Of a DNA stretch of 64,000 bases, positions 1 through 11,373 are shown piece after piece. Position numbers and translations under genes: made by a program. The DNA lies in NCBI RefSeq assembly GCF_003573695.1, contig NC_039359.1:156480210-156544209 (forward strand). Direction: 5' to 3'. This stretch comes from Papaver somniferum. Lineage: Eukaryota > Streptophyta > Magnoliopsida > Ranunculales > Papaveraceae. The notes beneath the pieces are model-generated. The model was not told where the DNA came from and made no database searches. It worked only from the letters and a program-made list of their open reading frames with translations. Numbering within the stretch: position 1 is the first letter of the stretch; each line of letters starts with the position of its first letter.

Positions 1-54
1 CATATAAAAGGTCTTTCTTCAGCGCACCAATTAATGTAACTTACATACATTATG

Positions 55-1274
55 AAAATCTTACCTACTTTAAGTGAAAGAAGAGTTATCCTAATTGGTT
101 AAAATCTCTCATTAGAGAGGAAAATAAAATCTCCTTTAATTTCCTATTAATAAAAAGAATACAAGAGGAGATGAACATTATTCTCTCTATTCAAGAATTC
201 GACCTTCTGATTATTTGCGGATATCGCTGTGCATGTATAATTTTGATATGCGCTGTTATATTTGCAACCCTTTATTTGAGTGACCATTTCTCCCTTACAA
301 TCAAAAAGCATATCCTCTCCTTAAAAATAAAACCATCCGCATGTGCCCTTGTTTACTGGGAAGCTTTACCCACATTTCAGTTTTTCCTATACAATATTCC
401 ACGTTGGTTCAGAAACTTATTTTCCAAAGACAAAAGAGAAAGAAAGACAGTGAATCAATTTTTTTTATGAGTACCCATAAAAAAAGATATTTCCTTTGAT
501 GAAAAAACCAATAATAATTGGACTTTCTTGGCCATTTCCAATGACCTAAAGTAAACTACGTGGTTCAGACTTAAGAGTTTAGGTTGCATTTACATTGGGT
601 TCTCGAGCCAAGCCAATGTAATTGTCACATAATTTATTTTAATTACAACGTATAATTGAAATATAAAGTCTGTAAGTGCCAACTTGATACAAATAAAAAT
701 AAAAATGTGTCGTCGATAGTCTCTGTGAAATTTGAATCGGTTAGCTTGTTGAACGAAAATAATACGTACATGTCAATATTTGAAACCATTATCATATTAA
801 CTAATCATAAAGGATTAAAAAACCACAAAGAAAAGTTCACGGAAGGAGATGCTGGGTCCTATAACTGTTCATCTGGGACTCGCTATTTCTAGGTGAGGTT
901 CACTATTTCCCTAGTTAAAGCAGTCTGTTTTGGGAGAATTTTGCTTCTATTTGTATGTCACTGTTATTAATAATCTAACTAATAATCTAACTAACATGTG
1001 ATGGGATTGGTAGCAAGATTTTTGGATCTAAGTTGATTTTTTATTTTTCGATTGAAAAGTAATATATTATTAATCAAGTTGTTAGAAAAAAGAATTTTGT
1101 AATATTAGATCCCGTTTTGTTAATTTTTTCATGGTCCCTCAACCAATAAATTATTTTCCAATATGATGTGAATGTCGTTATTTAAAAAAGATTAGTTGGA
1201 AACTCGAGGTGGTTGTTTTGATTTTTTTTTTTAGAACTTTCACATAACCTTCTTAGGTAATGACATATCACTAT
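55..1274. repeat. Direct repeat R1 (left part), copy of the subtilase upstream region
   Basis: This stretch matches, block by block, the sequence upstream of the subtilase at about 14325-14582 and 16741-17460. Shared words include GAGTTATCCTA, ACTGGGAAGCTT, AGACAGTGAATCAATTT, CAATAATAATTGGAC, TAAACTA-GTGGTTCAGACTT and AACTAACATGTGATG. The match is interrupted by many small indels, so the duplication is not recent. No credible gene lies inside; the short open frames are not conserved in the second copy. The copy continues on the far side of the Athila element at 13428. Bases 1-54 show nothing recognisable. Confidence 0.8.
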
Positions 1275-3362
1275 TGGTGTGACAGGCAAAGACACACAGA
1301 AGCTTGCAAGTATACAGGTCAAGTTATAGAATGGAAGGAAAGCAGGGGAAAGTCCACAGGGAGTGGGAGCATACAAGAAGTTTTCCTAAGCTAGCAAATG
1401 ATGTAAAACAAGATACAATTTCACAATGTTATAGTGGCAGTGAAACAAAGAAGGCAAATGGCATGAACCAAGGCTGCAAGGTAAAGCAAAGAAAACAGCA
1501 AGGTAAAGCAGCTAAGAACCAAGTCTTGGAAGCCAAGGGCAGAGGTGAGTTTGTGCACTGACTTCAGTGCACAAAAGGCTTCAAAATGCAAGAAAAAAAG
1601 GCAAGAAAATAAACTGAACTGAAAGCACACAGAACTGAACTTGAGTGACTGAAAAAAAAAAAGGAATTGTGGCTAAGCTAAGGCTTAGATTCCACCTGGT
1701 GTCCTAATCAGATAGCATATTCCTAGGTTGAGTTGAGTCCAATGCATACAATAGAAAGGAAAGAAAAACAGCTTGCTAACAGAAATACCCCTAGTATTGA
1801 CTGTCTTTTGACAGCACAATCAATCACAAGCAATCATAGCACTGCTTTCTTCCCAATGCACAAGAAAAGCAAGCATATGGCATCCTATCCTAGCAATCTA
1901 CCATTTGACAATGCACCAAGGCTTCATCAGAGCCTCAGCTTGTTGCTAATTAGCTCATACTACACATGATAATAACAATAACATTCATAATATAAGATAA
2001 ATTAAACACAATAATCAACATTCAAAATAAATCAAAACAAGCACAACTTTCACTGTTAACTGCATAGATGAACTGAAATTTGGAATTGCATGAATTTTGT
2101 TTCAAGTTTCTACTGGCTAGTCCAGAGAACATCCCCCCCTAATTCACAACCCTTACACCTATTTATACCCAAAAACAAAATCCCCAAAAATCAGGACTAC
2201 ATCAGTCCAATTAGGGTTTGGTGAAAATACAAAATAAATCAAATAAAATCCTACCTAACTATGATAACAACCCTAATAGACTAACCCATGCTTCAATTAG
2301 ACGTACAATTGATTTCCCCAAAAAATTCCCAAATCAGAAAAATTAGGGTTCTTATAAAAAATTACTAAAATTTACCTAATCACTGTTGACACTGGTGGAT
2401 GTCGACCCATGCCTCCAATCCTTCTCCTGATGCTTCTCTTGTTCTTCCCATGCCCTAATTGCTTTTCTAGCTCATCTATTTCATCAATTTCTCTTCTAGG
2501 GTTCCTGTGAGAGGAAAAGATCGATGAATTGATGTTATAGAAAGCTAGAGGAGTAGGGGAATGATGGCTCGAATGGTGATGGGTGAATGATTTGGGGGGG
2601 AGAAGATGGTGGAGTGATTTGTGGGAGAAGATGGTGGAGTGATTTGGGGGGAGCGTCACTGTTGCAGAAGAGGGGAAGAAGATGGATTCGATGGTTTTGG
2701 GAGAAGGGTGTGTTTGGCTAATGGGTGTAGGGTTCGGTCGCTATGGTGTGTAGCGGGATCATCGAGTTAGATGTTTGGCGAATCTCGACCGTGGGATATG
2801 GAGATGAAAGATCAATCTGATGGTGAGATGAAGTGGATCCTGTAGCGACCGTTGGATTATACAATACAACAAAATTAACGACACCAGATGGAGTTAGGTG
2901 TTGTAGTGTTTTGCAGGGACTTCAGATTTTGATGCACGATGAAGAAGCGACCATTGGATGATGAGATGGATCCAATCTAACGGCTGAGAATGGAGGCGGG
3001 TATGGATATAGAAAATGGGTTTGGGTAAGGGTTTTGGGCCTTGGGTATTCCAAGCCCATATCTTCCTTAAGAACAATTCTTCCTTCTTGAGCCCATTTCC
3101 ATCTTTTTGGACGTGCGCTCCATTCTTTGCGGCTTCCTTGCGTAATTCCTCCCGGCTTTTCACTACTTTTCTGCTCTATTCCGCTCCGCAATTCATCCAG
3201 ACTTTATTTATTACCTAAAAATGCAAAATTAAGTAAGAAAAATATTTATTCTTGAAAACAATGAAAATACAGAATATGGGATAAAATGTAGAATTACTGC
3301 ACAAAAGATGAGTTAAATGCCAACAAAAAGGGATAAATATATACAATATTTGGCACTCATCA
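1275..3362 (-). repeat. Athila 3' LTR (left copy)
   Basis: 2088 bp. It pairs with 11374-13422 along its whole length. By eye the two differ at about a dozen substitutions, a 12-bp indel (absent here near 1497) and about 52 extra bases here around 2590-2645. The extra bases consist of two copies of a 26-bp unit with the core GAGAAGATGGTGGAGTGATT. The low divergence means a recent insertion. Open frames inside it are not supported as genes. In the sense direction it begins TGATGAGTGCC and contains an A/T-rich stretch with TATATATTTATC near its start. Confidence 0.93.
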
Positions 3363-3405
3363 AATACCCCCAAACCTGAATTTTACTTGTCCTCAAGTAA
3401 AACAA
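3363..3405 (-). promoter_or_regulatory. Polypurine tract with preceding hairpin (Athila)
   Basis: In the sense strand the last bases before the 3' LTR are a short hairpin (arms TTTTACTTG and CAAGTAAAA around an AGGA loop) followed by a purine tract containing TTTGGGGGTATT. The tract abuts TGATGAG, the first bases of the LTR. This is the expected plus-strand primer position. Confidence 0.85.
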
Positions 3406-4878
3406 AACTAAGGAAATCCTAACTATACCACTGTCGCTGGTCTCTCGAATGCATTTAGCGTATGCACTAAGCCTTTTAAACCACTAAGTGTCCCTAGTGG
3501 ACGAGTTGAAGTCTCGTGAAGGTTTGCTTAGAACGTACCTACAAAGTTCTAGGTCAAAATATAAGCTCAGATTCCATCAAATGTGACATGTGCAAAACAG
3601 TTTAAGCTCACAGCAAAATGGAGATGTCAATCTAGCTATGTAAGGCACAATCCTAGCACTGATAACAAAAAAAAGACATGTGATAAGAGTGTAAAGTGTA
3701 TCTACACATGTGTAAAGAAAGATCGGATGTTATGACTACTAATCACCAAGAGATAGTTTCTCAGGCTAAGAACCAAGGTCGAAATCTAGCTAGCTGTCCG
3801 GACTTTACGAGAATTGTGAATGAGTTGGAGGTATTTCACAATTACTCGCGTTGTACATCAATGGCATACACCCTCCTTGCTTATTACAATGAAACAACAA
3901 AATGACTCTTTACATGACTCTTATTTACATTGACTACTCTCTTTTATTTTTGGAACAAGAGAGGATGGAATTGATAAATACTTGATTTTTTTGTATTTTT
4001 CTGATTTTTTTTTTTTTCACAAGAACTTGAAATTGATTTTTACATATGGTAGCTCTTTTGATACATAACAAAAAGAAACAAAAAATTACATGACACTTTG
4101 CAAGAGGTAGCCCTTTTTGATGCACCCAGTTAAATTCGATGGTTGTCTTTCTTAATGTAACCTCCACCTTCTATCCCAACCAACCAAAGAACAAGCTAGT
4201 CAAGTTTCGTTCAGTATTCTAAAGTGATTGGCAATCGTGACTTCCTATCAAACACCTTGAAGATCGAGGCCATACATGTATTGGTAGATCGTGCGCGTGC
4301 AAATTTCTTATCACTATGTGAATTGTGCTAGAATCAGGGTGCCTAAATATCTAGACTAAGACTCCTAAAAAAAATACATATTTGCACAAGAGTCAACATT
4401 TCAAGGTAAATGAGCTCCATTTTTATGTTTTTTTCAATTTTTTATTTTTTAATTTTTTTGAATTTTTTCGATTTTTTCAAAAGAAGAAGGAGTTCGTTTT
4501 CAATTATAGCATATTATCATGGTATCCATTCCATACCCCCAAACCTAAACTAAACATTGTCCTCAATGTTTCAAAATATGGAAAGAATTATAAAACAATA
4601 TATGAAGAGGAACATGCTGAGTAGAGTAAAAGGAGAGAGAATACCCGATTGTACGGCGAAAGCTCCGTTATTTCAAGGCAAAAATCCATCATATTAGGAG
4701 TCACAATGGATGAGCACAAAATATATACAAAAGGAAATTTAACTAACACATTATCTACAAGAAAATTTGGTTTTTAATGGGATTGGACTTTTTGGGAAAA
4801 ATTTGGTTTTGTCGGGAGACATTTGGCTTTGATGGGAAAAAGAAAATTTTTGGTTTTTTAGGGAAAGAGTGGACCAGT
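3406..4878 (-). other. Athila 3' non-coding internal region with a second PPT-like module
   Basis: No conserved protein is seen between the integrase C-terminus and the polypurine tract. T-rich low-complexity runs occur at about 4000-4018 and 4425-4480. At 4531-4571 there is a second module built like the polypurine tract: sense-strand hairpin arms CATTG and CAATG around AGGA, then TTTGGGGGTATGG. In Athila elements this region sometimes carries an env-like ORF; none is visible here. Confidence 0.6.
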
Positions 4879-6183
4879 TTAGTCCACATAGACTGGGTCC
4901 TCCAGGTTGGTTGTTTCAATGTCGGGTGGAAATGGCTCAAGGAATGGCTTTAATCTCTGCCCGTTGACTTTGAAAACGTTCTTGTTGGAGACATCCTCCA
5001 GCTCTACAGCTCCATGAGGAAAAACTGTGCGTACTAGGTACGGACCCTTCCATCTGGAACGCAGTTTTCCTGGAAAAAGATGTAATCGGGAGTCATACAG
5101 CAAGACTTTCTGACCAGGAGTGAAGGATTTGCGAGAATACGCTTATCATGAAACATCTTCATCTTCTGCTTATATAACTTGGCACTATCATAAGCCTCAT
5201 TTCTCAATTCTTCCAACTCGTTGAGTTGAAGTTTCCGTTGAATTCCAGCTTCGTCCAGAGAAAAGTTCAGTTGCTTGATTGCCCATAAGCACGATGTTCT
5301 AATTCCACAGGTAGATGGCACGGCTTTCCATACACTAGACGATAGGGGGACATGCCAATTGGTGTCTTATAAGCTGTTCTATAGGCCCACAAAGCATCAT
5401 TCAATCTAATGACCAATCTTTCCTAGACGGGTTGACCGTCTTCTCCAGAATGTGCTTAATTCCCTATTAGAAACTTCCACTTGTCCACTAGTCTGAGGGT
5501 GGTACGGAGTAGCAACCTTGTGAGTTATTCCATACTTGCGTACTAAAACTCGAAGTGCCTATTGCAGAAATGTGACCGCCGTCACTGATGATAGCTCTAG
5601 GGGTACCAAAACGTGAAAATATGTTCCTTTAGAAATGAAAGTACCACCTTGTGGTCATTTGTTCTGGTTGCTATGGCTTCTACCCACTTAGAAACGTAAT
5701 CAACTGCGACTAGGATGTACAACTTGCTGTCAGACATGGGAAATGGACCCATGAAGTCTATCCCCCAAACATCAAAAATCTCCACAATCAAAATGGGGTT
5801 CAATGGCATCATGTTTCTCCTCGAAATGCTTCCTAGCTTTTGACAGCGTTCACAAGCAACACAATAATCATGGCAATCCTTGAACAATGATGGCCAATAG
5901 AATCCACACTGCAAGATCTTTGCAGCGGTTTTCTTGGCACTGAAATGGCCTCCACATGCTTGGTCATGACAGAAAGATATCACATCTTTCTGTTCAGTGT
6001 TGGGGACACATCTCCTAATGATTTGGTCTGGGCAGTACTTAAACAAATATGGGTCATCCCAAAGGAAATGTTTGACTTCAGCCAGGAATTAGAGCGGTCT
6101 TGTCGCGACCAACGTGAGGGCATCCTACCTGTAGCGAGGTAGTTAACAATATCAGCAAACCAAGGAAGGTCTGAGATAGACAT
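4879..6183 (-). pseudogene. Athila integrase, frameshifted
   Basis: Integrase that would insert the element's cDNA into the genome. Sense order: an N-terminal part with PWFADIVNYLATG (6183 downward); an HHCC zinc-binding region and the start of the DDE core with GIDFMGPF (6046-5597); the rest of the core with ISDGG and GQVEVSNRE in another frame (about 5590-5350); a linker (5321-5150); and a C-terminal GPY/F-like domain with [15 protein letters not shown] (5103-4879). All three acidic catalytic positions can be recognised, but they lie in different frames with at least four shifts between them, so no working integrase is encoded. It follows the RT-RNase H frame after a shift near 6200. Confidence 0.88.
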
Positions 6184-6212
6184 CAGCTGTTCATCTGGGA
6201 ATGATTCTCTAA

Positions 6213-7763
6213 TCAGCTCAATTCATCAATAGACTCTAAAGTTAATCTAGACAAATGATCAGCAACCACATTCTCACAACCTTTCTTATCACGGATTTCG
6301 AGATCGAATTCCTGTAATAAGAGTATCCATCGAATAAGGCGAGCTTTAGCATCCTTCTTGGAAAGAAGATACTTCAAAGCCGCATGGTCTGTGTATATGA
6401 TGATCTTAGACCCTATCAGATAAGATCTAAACTTGTCTAATGCGAAAACGACGGCAAGCAATTCCTTCTCGGTAGTTGAATAATTGAGTTGGGCATCATT
6501 AAGGGTTTTGCTAGCATAGTATATCACATATGGTAGTCTATCAACTCGCTGTCCTAAAACAGCACCAACAGCATAATCAGAGGCATCACACATAAGTTCG
6601 AACGGAAGCTTCCAATCGGGTGGTCGGACTATAGGAGCGGTGGTGAGAAGGGTTTTTAATTCCTCCCATGCCTTCACACAAGCAGCATCGAAATTGAAGG
6701 CAACATCTTTGGAGAGAAGACTGCACAGAGGTCTGGAGATTTTGCTGAAATCTTTGATGAATCGCCGGTAAAAACCAGCATGACCTAGAAATGATCTGAT
6801 CTCCTTCACAGAGCAAGGTTGTGGTAGATGTTGAATGAGGTCAACTTTAGCTTTATCCACTTCAATTCCTTTTTCTGAGATGATGTGTCCTAGAACTATT
6901 CCTGAATTCACCATAAAATGGCATTTTTCCCAATTTAGAACAAGGTTCTTTTCTTTACATCTGGATATCACGAGGGCAAGATGCTTCAAACATTCGTCAA
7001 ACGAGGAACCAAAAACAGAGAAATCATCCATAAAGATCTCGAGAAAACTATCTATCATGTCAGAAAAAATGCTCATCATGCAACGCTGAAAAGTAGCAGG
7101 TGCATTACACAACCCGAAGGGCATACGTCTATAAGCAAACGTCCCAAATGGACACGTGAATGTAGTTTTTTCCTGATCTTCTGGAGCAATGTGAATTTGG
7201 TTATAACCGGAAAAGCCATCTAGAAAACAGTAGTGACTGTGTCCAGACACACGTTCTAGCATTTGGTCAATGAAAGGGAGCGGGAAGTGATCCTTCCTTG
7301 TTACTGTGTTCAACTTCCTGTAGTCGATGCATACTCGCCATCCTGTGGTTGTACGAGTAGGGACTAATTCATTCTTGTCGTTCTGAACTACAGTAATGCC
7401 TGACTTCTTAGGCACAACTTGAATGGGACTAACCCATTTGCTATCGGGAATTGGGTATATGATACCCGCATCAAGTAGTTTCAGGATCTCTCCTTTGACT
7501 ACATCTCTCATGTTAGGATTAAGTCTCCTTTGCATTTCCCTAGATGGTTTGGCATTCTCTTCAAGGTTAATGTGGTGCATGCAAATGGTGGGACTAATTC
7601 CTTTGAGATCTGAGATGGTCCATCCTAAGGCCTCTTTGTGTTCCTTAAGTACTTCTAAAAGCTTACTTTCCTGTTCCGTGTCTAAACATGATGAAATAAT
7701 GACGGGTAAAGTATCAGAAGAACCTAGGAATGCGTACTTCAACGTACTAGGCAATGTTTTCAA
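6213..7763 (-). CDS. Athila reverse transcriptase-RNase H (intact 516-codon stretch of pol)
   Basis: The longest intact frame of the Athila element. It contains RT signatures in order: [70 protein letters not shown] and the catalytic FMDD box in [11 protein letters not shown]. These are followed by the RNase H region with [16 protein letters not shown], a TDH motif and the terminal VADHLSRL. The wording is typical of the Athila lineage. The first codons ([14 protein letters not shown]) belong to the linker after the protease and are not a natural start, because pol of this lineage is part of a polyprotein. The frame is open, but its neighbours on both sides are frameshifted, so an isolated RT-RNase H is all that remains. 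Confidence 0.93.
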   Translation of the reverse strand: MKTLPSTLKYAFLGSSDTLPVIISSCLDTEQESKLLEVLKEHKEALGWTISDLKGISPTICMHHINLEENAKPSREMQRRLNPNMRDVVKGEILKLLDAGIIYPIPDSKWVSPIQVVPKKSGITVVQNDKNELVPTRTTTGWRVCIDYRKLNTVTRKDHFPLPFIDQMLERVSGHSHYCFLDGFSGYNQIHIAPEDQEKTTFTCPFGTFAYRRMPFGLCNAPATFQRCMMSIFSDMIDSFLEIFMDDFSVFGSSFDECLKHLALVISRCKEKNLVLNWEKCHFMVNSGIVLGHIISEKGIEVDKAKVDLIQHLPQPCSVKEIRSFLGHAGFYRRFIKDFSKISRPLCSLLSKDVAFNFDAACVKAWEELKTLLTTAPIVRPPDWKLPFELMCDASDYAVGAVLGQRVDRLPYVIYYASKTLNDAQLNYSTTEKELLAVVFALDKFRSYLIGSKIIIYTDHAALKYLLSKKDAKARLIRWILLLQEFDLEIRDKKGCENVVADHLSRLTLESIDELS

Positions 7764-7781
7764 TCATCAAGCTTGGGTGGC

Positions 7782-8640
7782 TCAACAATGGATGGAATGC
7801 TTGGAATCAGAGAGTAAGGGTGGTTCCACTTCATATTTCCTTTCAGTGACGTCCATTTGAGGTACAGATTCGAGCAGAGATAGGACGTCACTACAGTATG
7901 CATCATCATAGGAATCTGGGTTAAAGTTCTCCATACATGCTTGAAAGGGGTCGACGGATAGAATGTTAGTCAACGAATCTTGCATTAATCCTTCAATCAT
8001 ATTAACTTCATGCACATCATCATCATCAAGATTCACAGGTTGTTGACTAATATCGAACACATTCAATTCTACCGTCATGTTACCAAAAGACAGTTTCAAC
8101 ACTCCATTCGACAATTAATGATCGCGTTGGACGTAGCCAAGAAAGGACGTCCTAAGATGACAGGAATGTGACAGTCTGGGTTTTGTACAGGTTGAGTGTC
8201 TAAGACAATGAAGTCTACGGGAAAATAGAATTTGTCAACCTTGATCAAAACGTCTTCGACCACTCCACGAGGAATCTTGACAGATCGGTCTGCCAGTTGT
8301 AGAGTGATAGATGTTGGTTTCAACTCCCCAAGACCTAACTGCTCATAAACAGAATATGGCAGTAGGTTAACACTTGCACCTAGGTCTAATAACGCTTTAT
8401 TGACCGTGTGTTCTCCTATAGTGCAAGAAATTGTTGGACATCCTGGATCCCTAAACTTGGGTGGAGTTTTTTCAGAATGATGGAACTCACCTGCTCAGCT
8501 AAGAAAGCACGTTTTTGCACATTGAGCTTGCGCTTTTGAGTACACAAGTCTTTGAGGAATTTGGCATAAGCAGGGATTTGCTTGATTGCTTCAAGAAAAG
8601 GAATGTTGATGTTGACTCTCTTGAACAGATCTAACATCTC
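7782..8640 (-). pseudogene. Athila protease and flanking linker, frameshifted
   Basis: Sense order: LFKRVNINIPFLEAIKQIP (8637 downward), then the aspartic protease region around 8450-8330 with the active-site word LDLGAS, then VEDVLIKVDKFYFPVDFIVLD and VILGRPFLATSNAIIN (8323-8096), then FGNMTVELNVFDI and an acidic linker (8114-7782). The LGRPFL motif and the unusual D-L-G-A active site are Athila traits. At least three frame changes break it (near 8410, 8110 and 7780). Confidence 0.82.
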
Positions 8641-8649
8641 ATTAATGGG

Positions 8650-10285
8650 TACTTTTCTGTTGATAGATCAATCTTTGAGGAAATGGGGCAACAGGAGAAT
8701 GAGTTGGCAAAGGGACATTCACAGCAGTAGAATTGTCAGATTTCCAACTTGCTCAGATTCTTTGGTTTTCTGGGGTTGTGGAGACAGCGTGGAATTTGTA
8801 TCAGATTCATTAGGTTCGCCCACGTTGTTCTCGATGACTTTACCACTTCGGAGGGTGGTAATGGCATGGACTTGATCGGGTGAGGTTTCAGTGCAGGATG
8901 TTGTGCCTGTTTGAAATATCCTCTTTGGATTTTGTTGGGGTTGGCTCGGAAGTTTACCCTTTTCTCTCTCACACATTTGATCCATCTTTTGATCTAGATT
9001 TTTCTGACTTTGCATCAAACTCTGGAACATTTCCTCTAGGGTGGATAATCTCTTGTCGGTATTGTGTTGAGGATATGATTGTTGTTGAGAGTTTGATTGT
9101 TGTTGAGGGTTTCTCGGGTGTTGATAACCTTGATTGTTCTGATATCCCTGATTGTTTTGATAGCTCTGATTGGGTTGAGATGGTCCTCCTGAGTGGGTCC
9201 TTTTGACCATGAAAAGTTAGGGTGGTTTCTCCATCCTGGATTGTAGGTCTGTGAATAAGGGTTATGCTCTGGTTTTTGAAACATGGCATGTGCCTGTTCA
9301 AGCCTAGATTCCTGGACTGCAAGCAAATCGGGACAATTTTGGAATTGATGGTTGGGATCGTTACAAGCGGCACAAACAGACGAAGCGACATGTTCTCGGA
9401 GAGTAGTGGTGGAAGGTTTTGAATTTTTATGTAGTTCTAACTCTTCTAATCTCCTAACTATTGATGCCATGTTTGCTCTTCCCTCAAAATCCGCTTCAAT
9501 CCTAAAAGCCTTTGCTTCGGATGTAGTCTTTCTGGTTTCACGGATGGATTCCCACTGTTGCGTCTTTTCAGCTACTTCAATCAAGAAGTCCCAAGACGCA
9601 TCAGCAGTTTTGTCTACGAATAGACCATTACACATCGACTCAACCGTTGTTCGGGTGGACACATCTAGACCTTCATACAAAATTTGCACAAGTCTCCATT
9701 TTTCAAAACCATGATGGGGACATTGGAGCAATAATTCATTGAATCTCTCCAGGTATCTAGCTAAGGTCTCACCTTCTAATTGCACAAAGCTATTCAGACT
9801 TTGACGAATTGTCGCAGTCTTGTGTTCGGGAAAAACTTTTTGAAAAACTCCTTTATGAGGTCATCCCATGTCATGATGGATTGAGGCTGTAAAGCATAGA
9901 GCCAGGCCTTTGCCTTATCTTTCAGGGAGAAAGGAAAAAGCCTTAACTTTAGGGTTTCGTCGGACATTTGAGTGAAACGCAGAGTTCCACAAATTTCCTC
10001 GAATTCTCTCACGTGGTGGTACGGGTTTTCATTCTCAACACCTCTAAAAATAGGAAGCATCTGTATTGTGCTTGATTTCAGCTCATAATGGCCATTAGCC
10101 TCGGGTAGCACAATACAAGAAGGTTGACTGGCTCTAGTTGGGTACATATAATCCTTGAGGGTACGGGGTTCTCCCATTGTTTCTGGTTGATCTGGACTGT
10201 CTCCCTCAGAACTTAGAATTTCGATAGGTTCGTCTGGGTTAATTCTAACAAGTCTGTTTGTTTGGTCTCTGTAGGTCACAATCAT
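8650..10285 (-). pseudogene. Athila gag, frameshifted
   Basis: Capsid protein gene. The N-terminal segment (10285-9794, starting MIVTYRDQTNRL) has the retrotransposon gag core with NPYHHVREFEEICGTLRFTQ and KDKAKAWLYALQP. It breaks near 9790 by a one-base shift and continues in the next frame (9785-9036) with QLEGETLARYLERFNELL. A CX2CX4HX4C zinc knuckle (CAACNDPNHQFQNC) follows. A second shift near 9225 leads to a Gln/Asn-rich stretch and the Athila hallmark TLRSGK (9210-8719). The order and motifs are clear; the gene cannot be translated through. Confidence 0.88.
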
Positions 10286-10519
10286 GTCCTAGTAGGTACC
10301 TTAACTAACATGTTGGTCAGAGCAATCGGAAACAATTTGGCCCACAAGGGTTATGAAGATTTGGTTTTGAATGGGTGTTGGACTAACAAGGGATTTTGGT
10401 TTTTGGTTTAAAATTGGGCTTTGGAAAATTTTTGAACTAAACCTAGCATAAATTAGCACAACTCATAAAAGAAAATAAAAACAATAATAATAATTAAGAC
10501 AAGCCCATAAAAGAAAAAG

Positions 10520-10550
<31 letters not shown>

Positions 10551-11349
10551 AAAAAAAAAAAATAATTACAGTCCCAAATATAAAAAAAGAAAAAGAAAAT
10601 AAATAAAAATTATTACAATCCCAAATAAATAATTAAATTAATTATTACAAGCCCGAATTCCGAATTTGAATTTAAATGAGGCCCAAGTGGGTTAACTCAT
10701 GGGTTAGGCTTACTTGGTTTTTGGAGGGAAGCCCAAAAATAGGCTTTTAGTCCCCTTTTAGTTGCACAGCCCAGTTGGGCTTTAGGATCGTCCTAAGCAG
10801 CTCACGCTCAAGCCCAGCAACAACAGTTGGGTTTAGCAGCCCAGCAGAAGCAACAGCAACGAAGCCCACCTCAGTTGGACGAGCCCAGTAACAGTTGAAG
10901 TGACTCAGCAACACAGGCCCAGCAGAATCTGCAGCGAAGCCCAGCAGAAAAGGCAAGCCCAGCAACAAAAGAAGGCAGAGCCCAGCAGCGCTTGGCAAGC
11001 CCAGTTCAGTTGAAGTTGGTGAAGCCCAGTTCAGAGAAGTACAAGCCCACCAGTAGAAGGCAGAGCCCAGCAGCTTCAGTTGGCAGCCCAGTTGCTTTGG
11101 CTTGGCAGCAGCAGGCTTGGTTCACCAGCTCCAGCAACAGAAGCAGCAGCAGCAACTCAGTACAGCAACAACAACAACAAAAATACAGCACAGCTCTAGC
11201 AACAGAAGCTGCACCAGCTCCAACAGCACCTGCAAGTGAACAAGATTGCAATGATCTCAGACAACTTCAAGCACAGCAAGGCCACAACATCTTCAAGCAC
11301 AACAAGGCCACAGAACAGCAATGAAAACTTCAAAAATATGGCAGCCAGC
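10286..11349 (-). other. Athila 5' untranslated leader, low complexity
   Basis: Between the primer-binding site and gag. It includes an almost pure poly(A) stretch on the plus strand (about 10508-10562) and a long run of GCCCA- and CAGCA-rich imperfect repeats (about 10750-11230). The apparent glutamine/alanine-rich open frames come from these trinucleotide-like repeats and are not accepted as genes. A similar CAGCA-rich stretch occurs inside the solo LTR at 30780-31110. Confidence 0.6.
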
Positions 11350-11367
11350 TCCCCGGCAGCGGCGCCA
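11350..11367 (-). promoter_or_regulatory. Primer-binding site, tRNA-Asp type (Athila)
   Basis: The sense strand reads TGGCGCCGCTGCCGGGGA, six bases after the 5' LTR. It is complementary to the 3' end of plant tRNA-Asp (…CCCCGGCAACGGCGCCA) with one mismatch; the tRNA sequence is from memory. Minus-strand cDNA synthesis would start here. Confidence 0.88.
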
Positions 11368-11373
11368 AAAACT

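Noticed and set aside
1304..1561. Basic open frame in the Athila LTR, repeated at 11236-11673
   Set aside because: Repetition is explained by the two LTRs. The 12-bp indel keeps frame by chance, and the frame is antisense to the element.
3696..3905. Small open frame in the Athila 3' region as an env-like gene
   Set aside because: Too short, no signal peptide or transmembrane segment, and no similarity to known env-like proteins that I can recognise.
10992..11324. Glutamine/serine/alanine-rich open frame resembling a low-complexity protein
   Set aside because: It lies in the Athila leader, on the antisense strand of the element, and is produced by CAGCA/GCCCA repeats. No domain or start context supports it.
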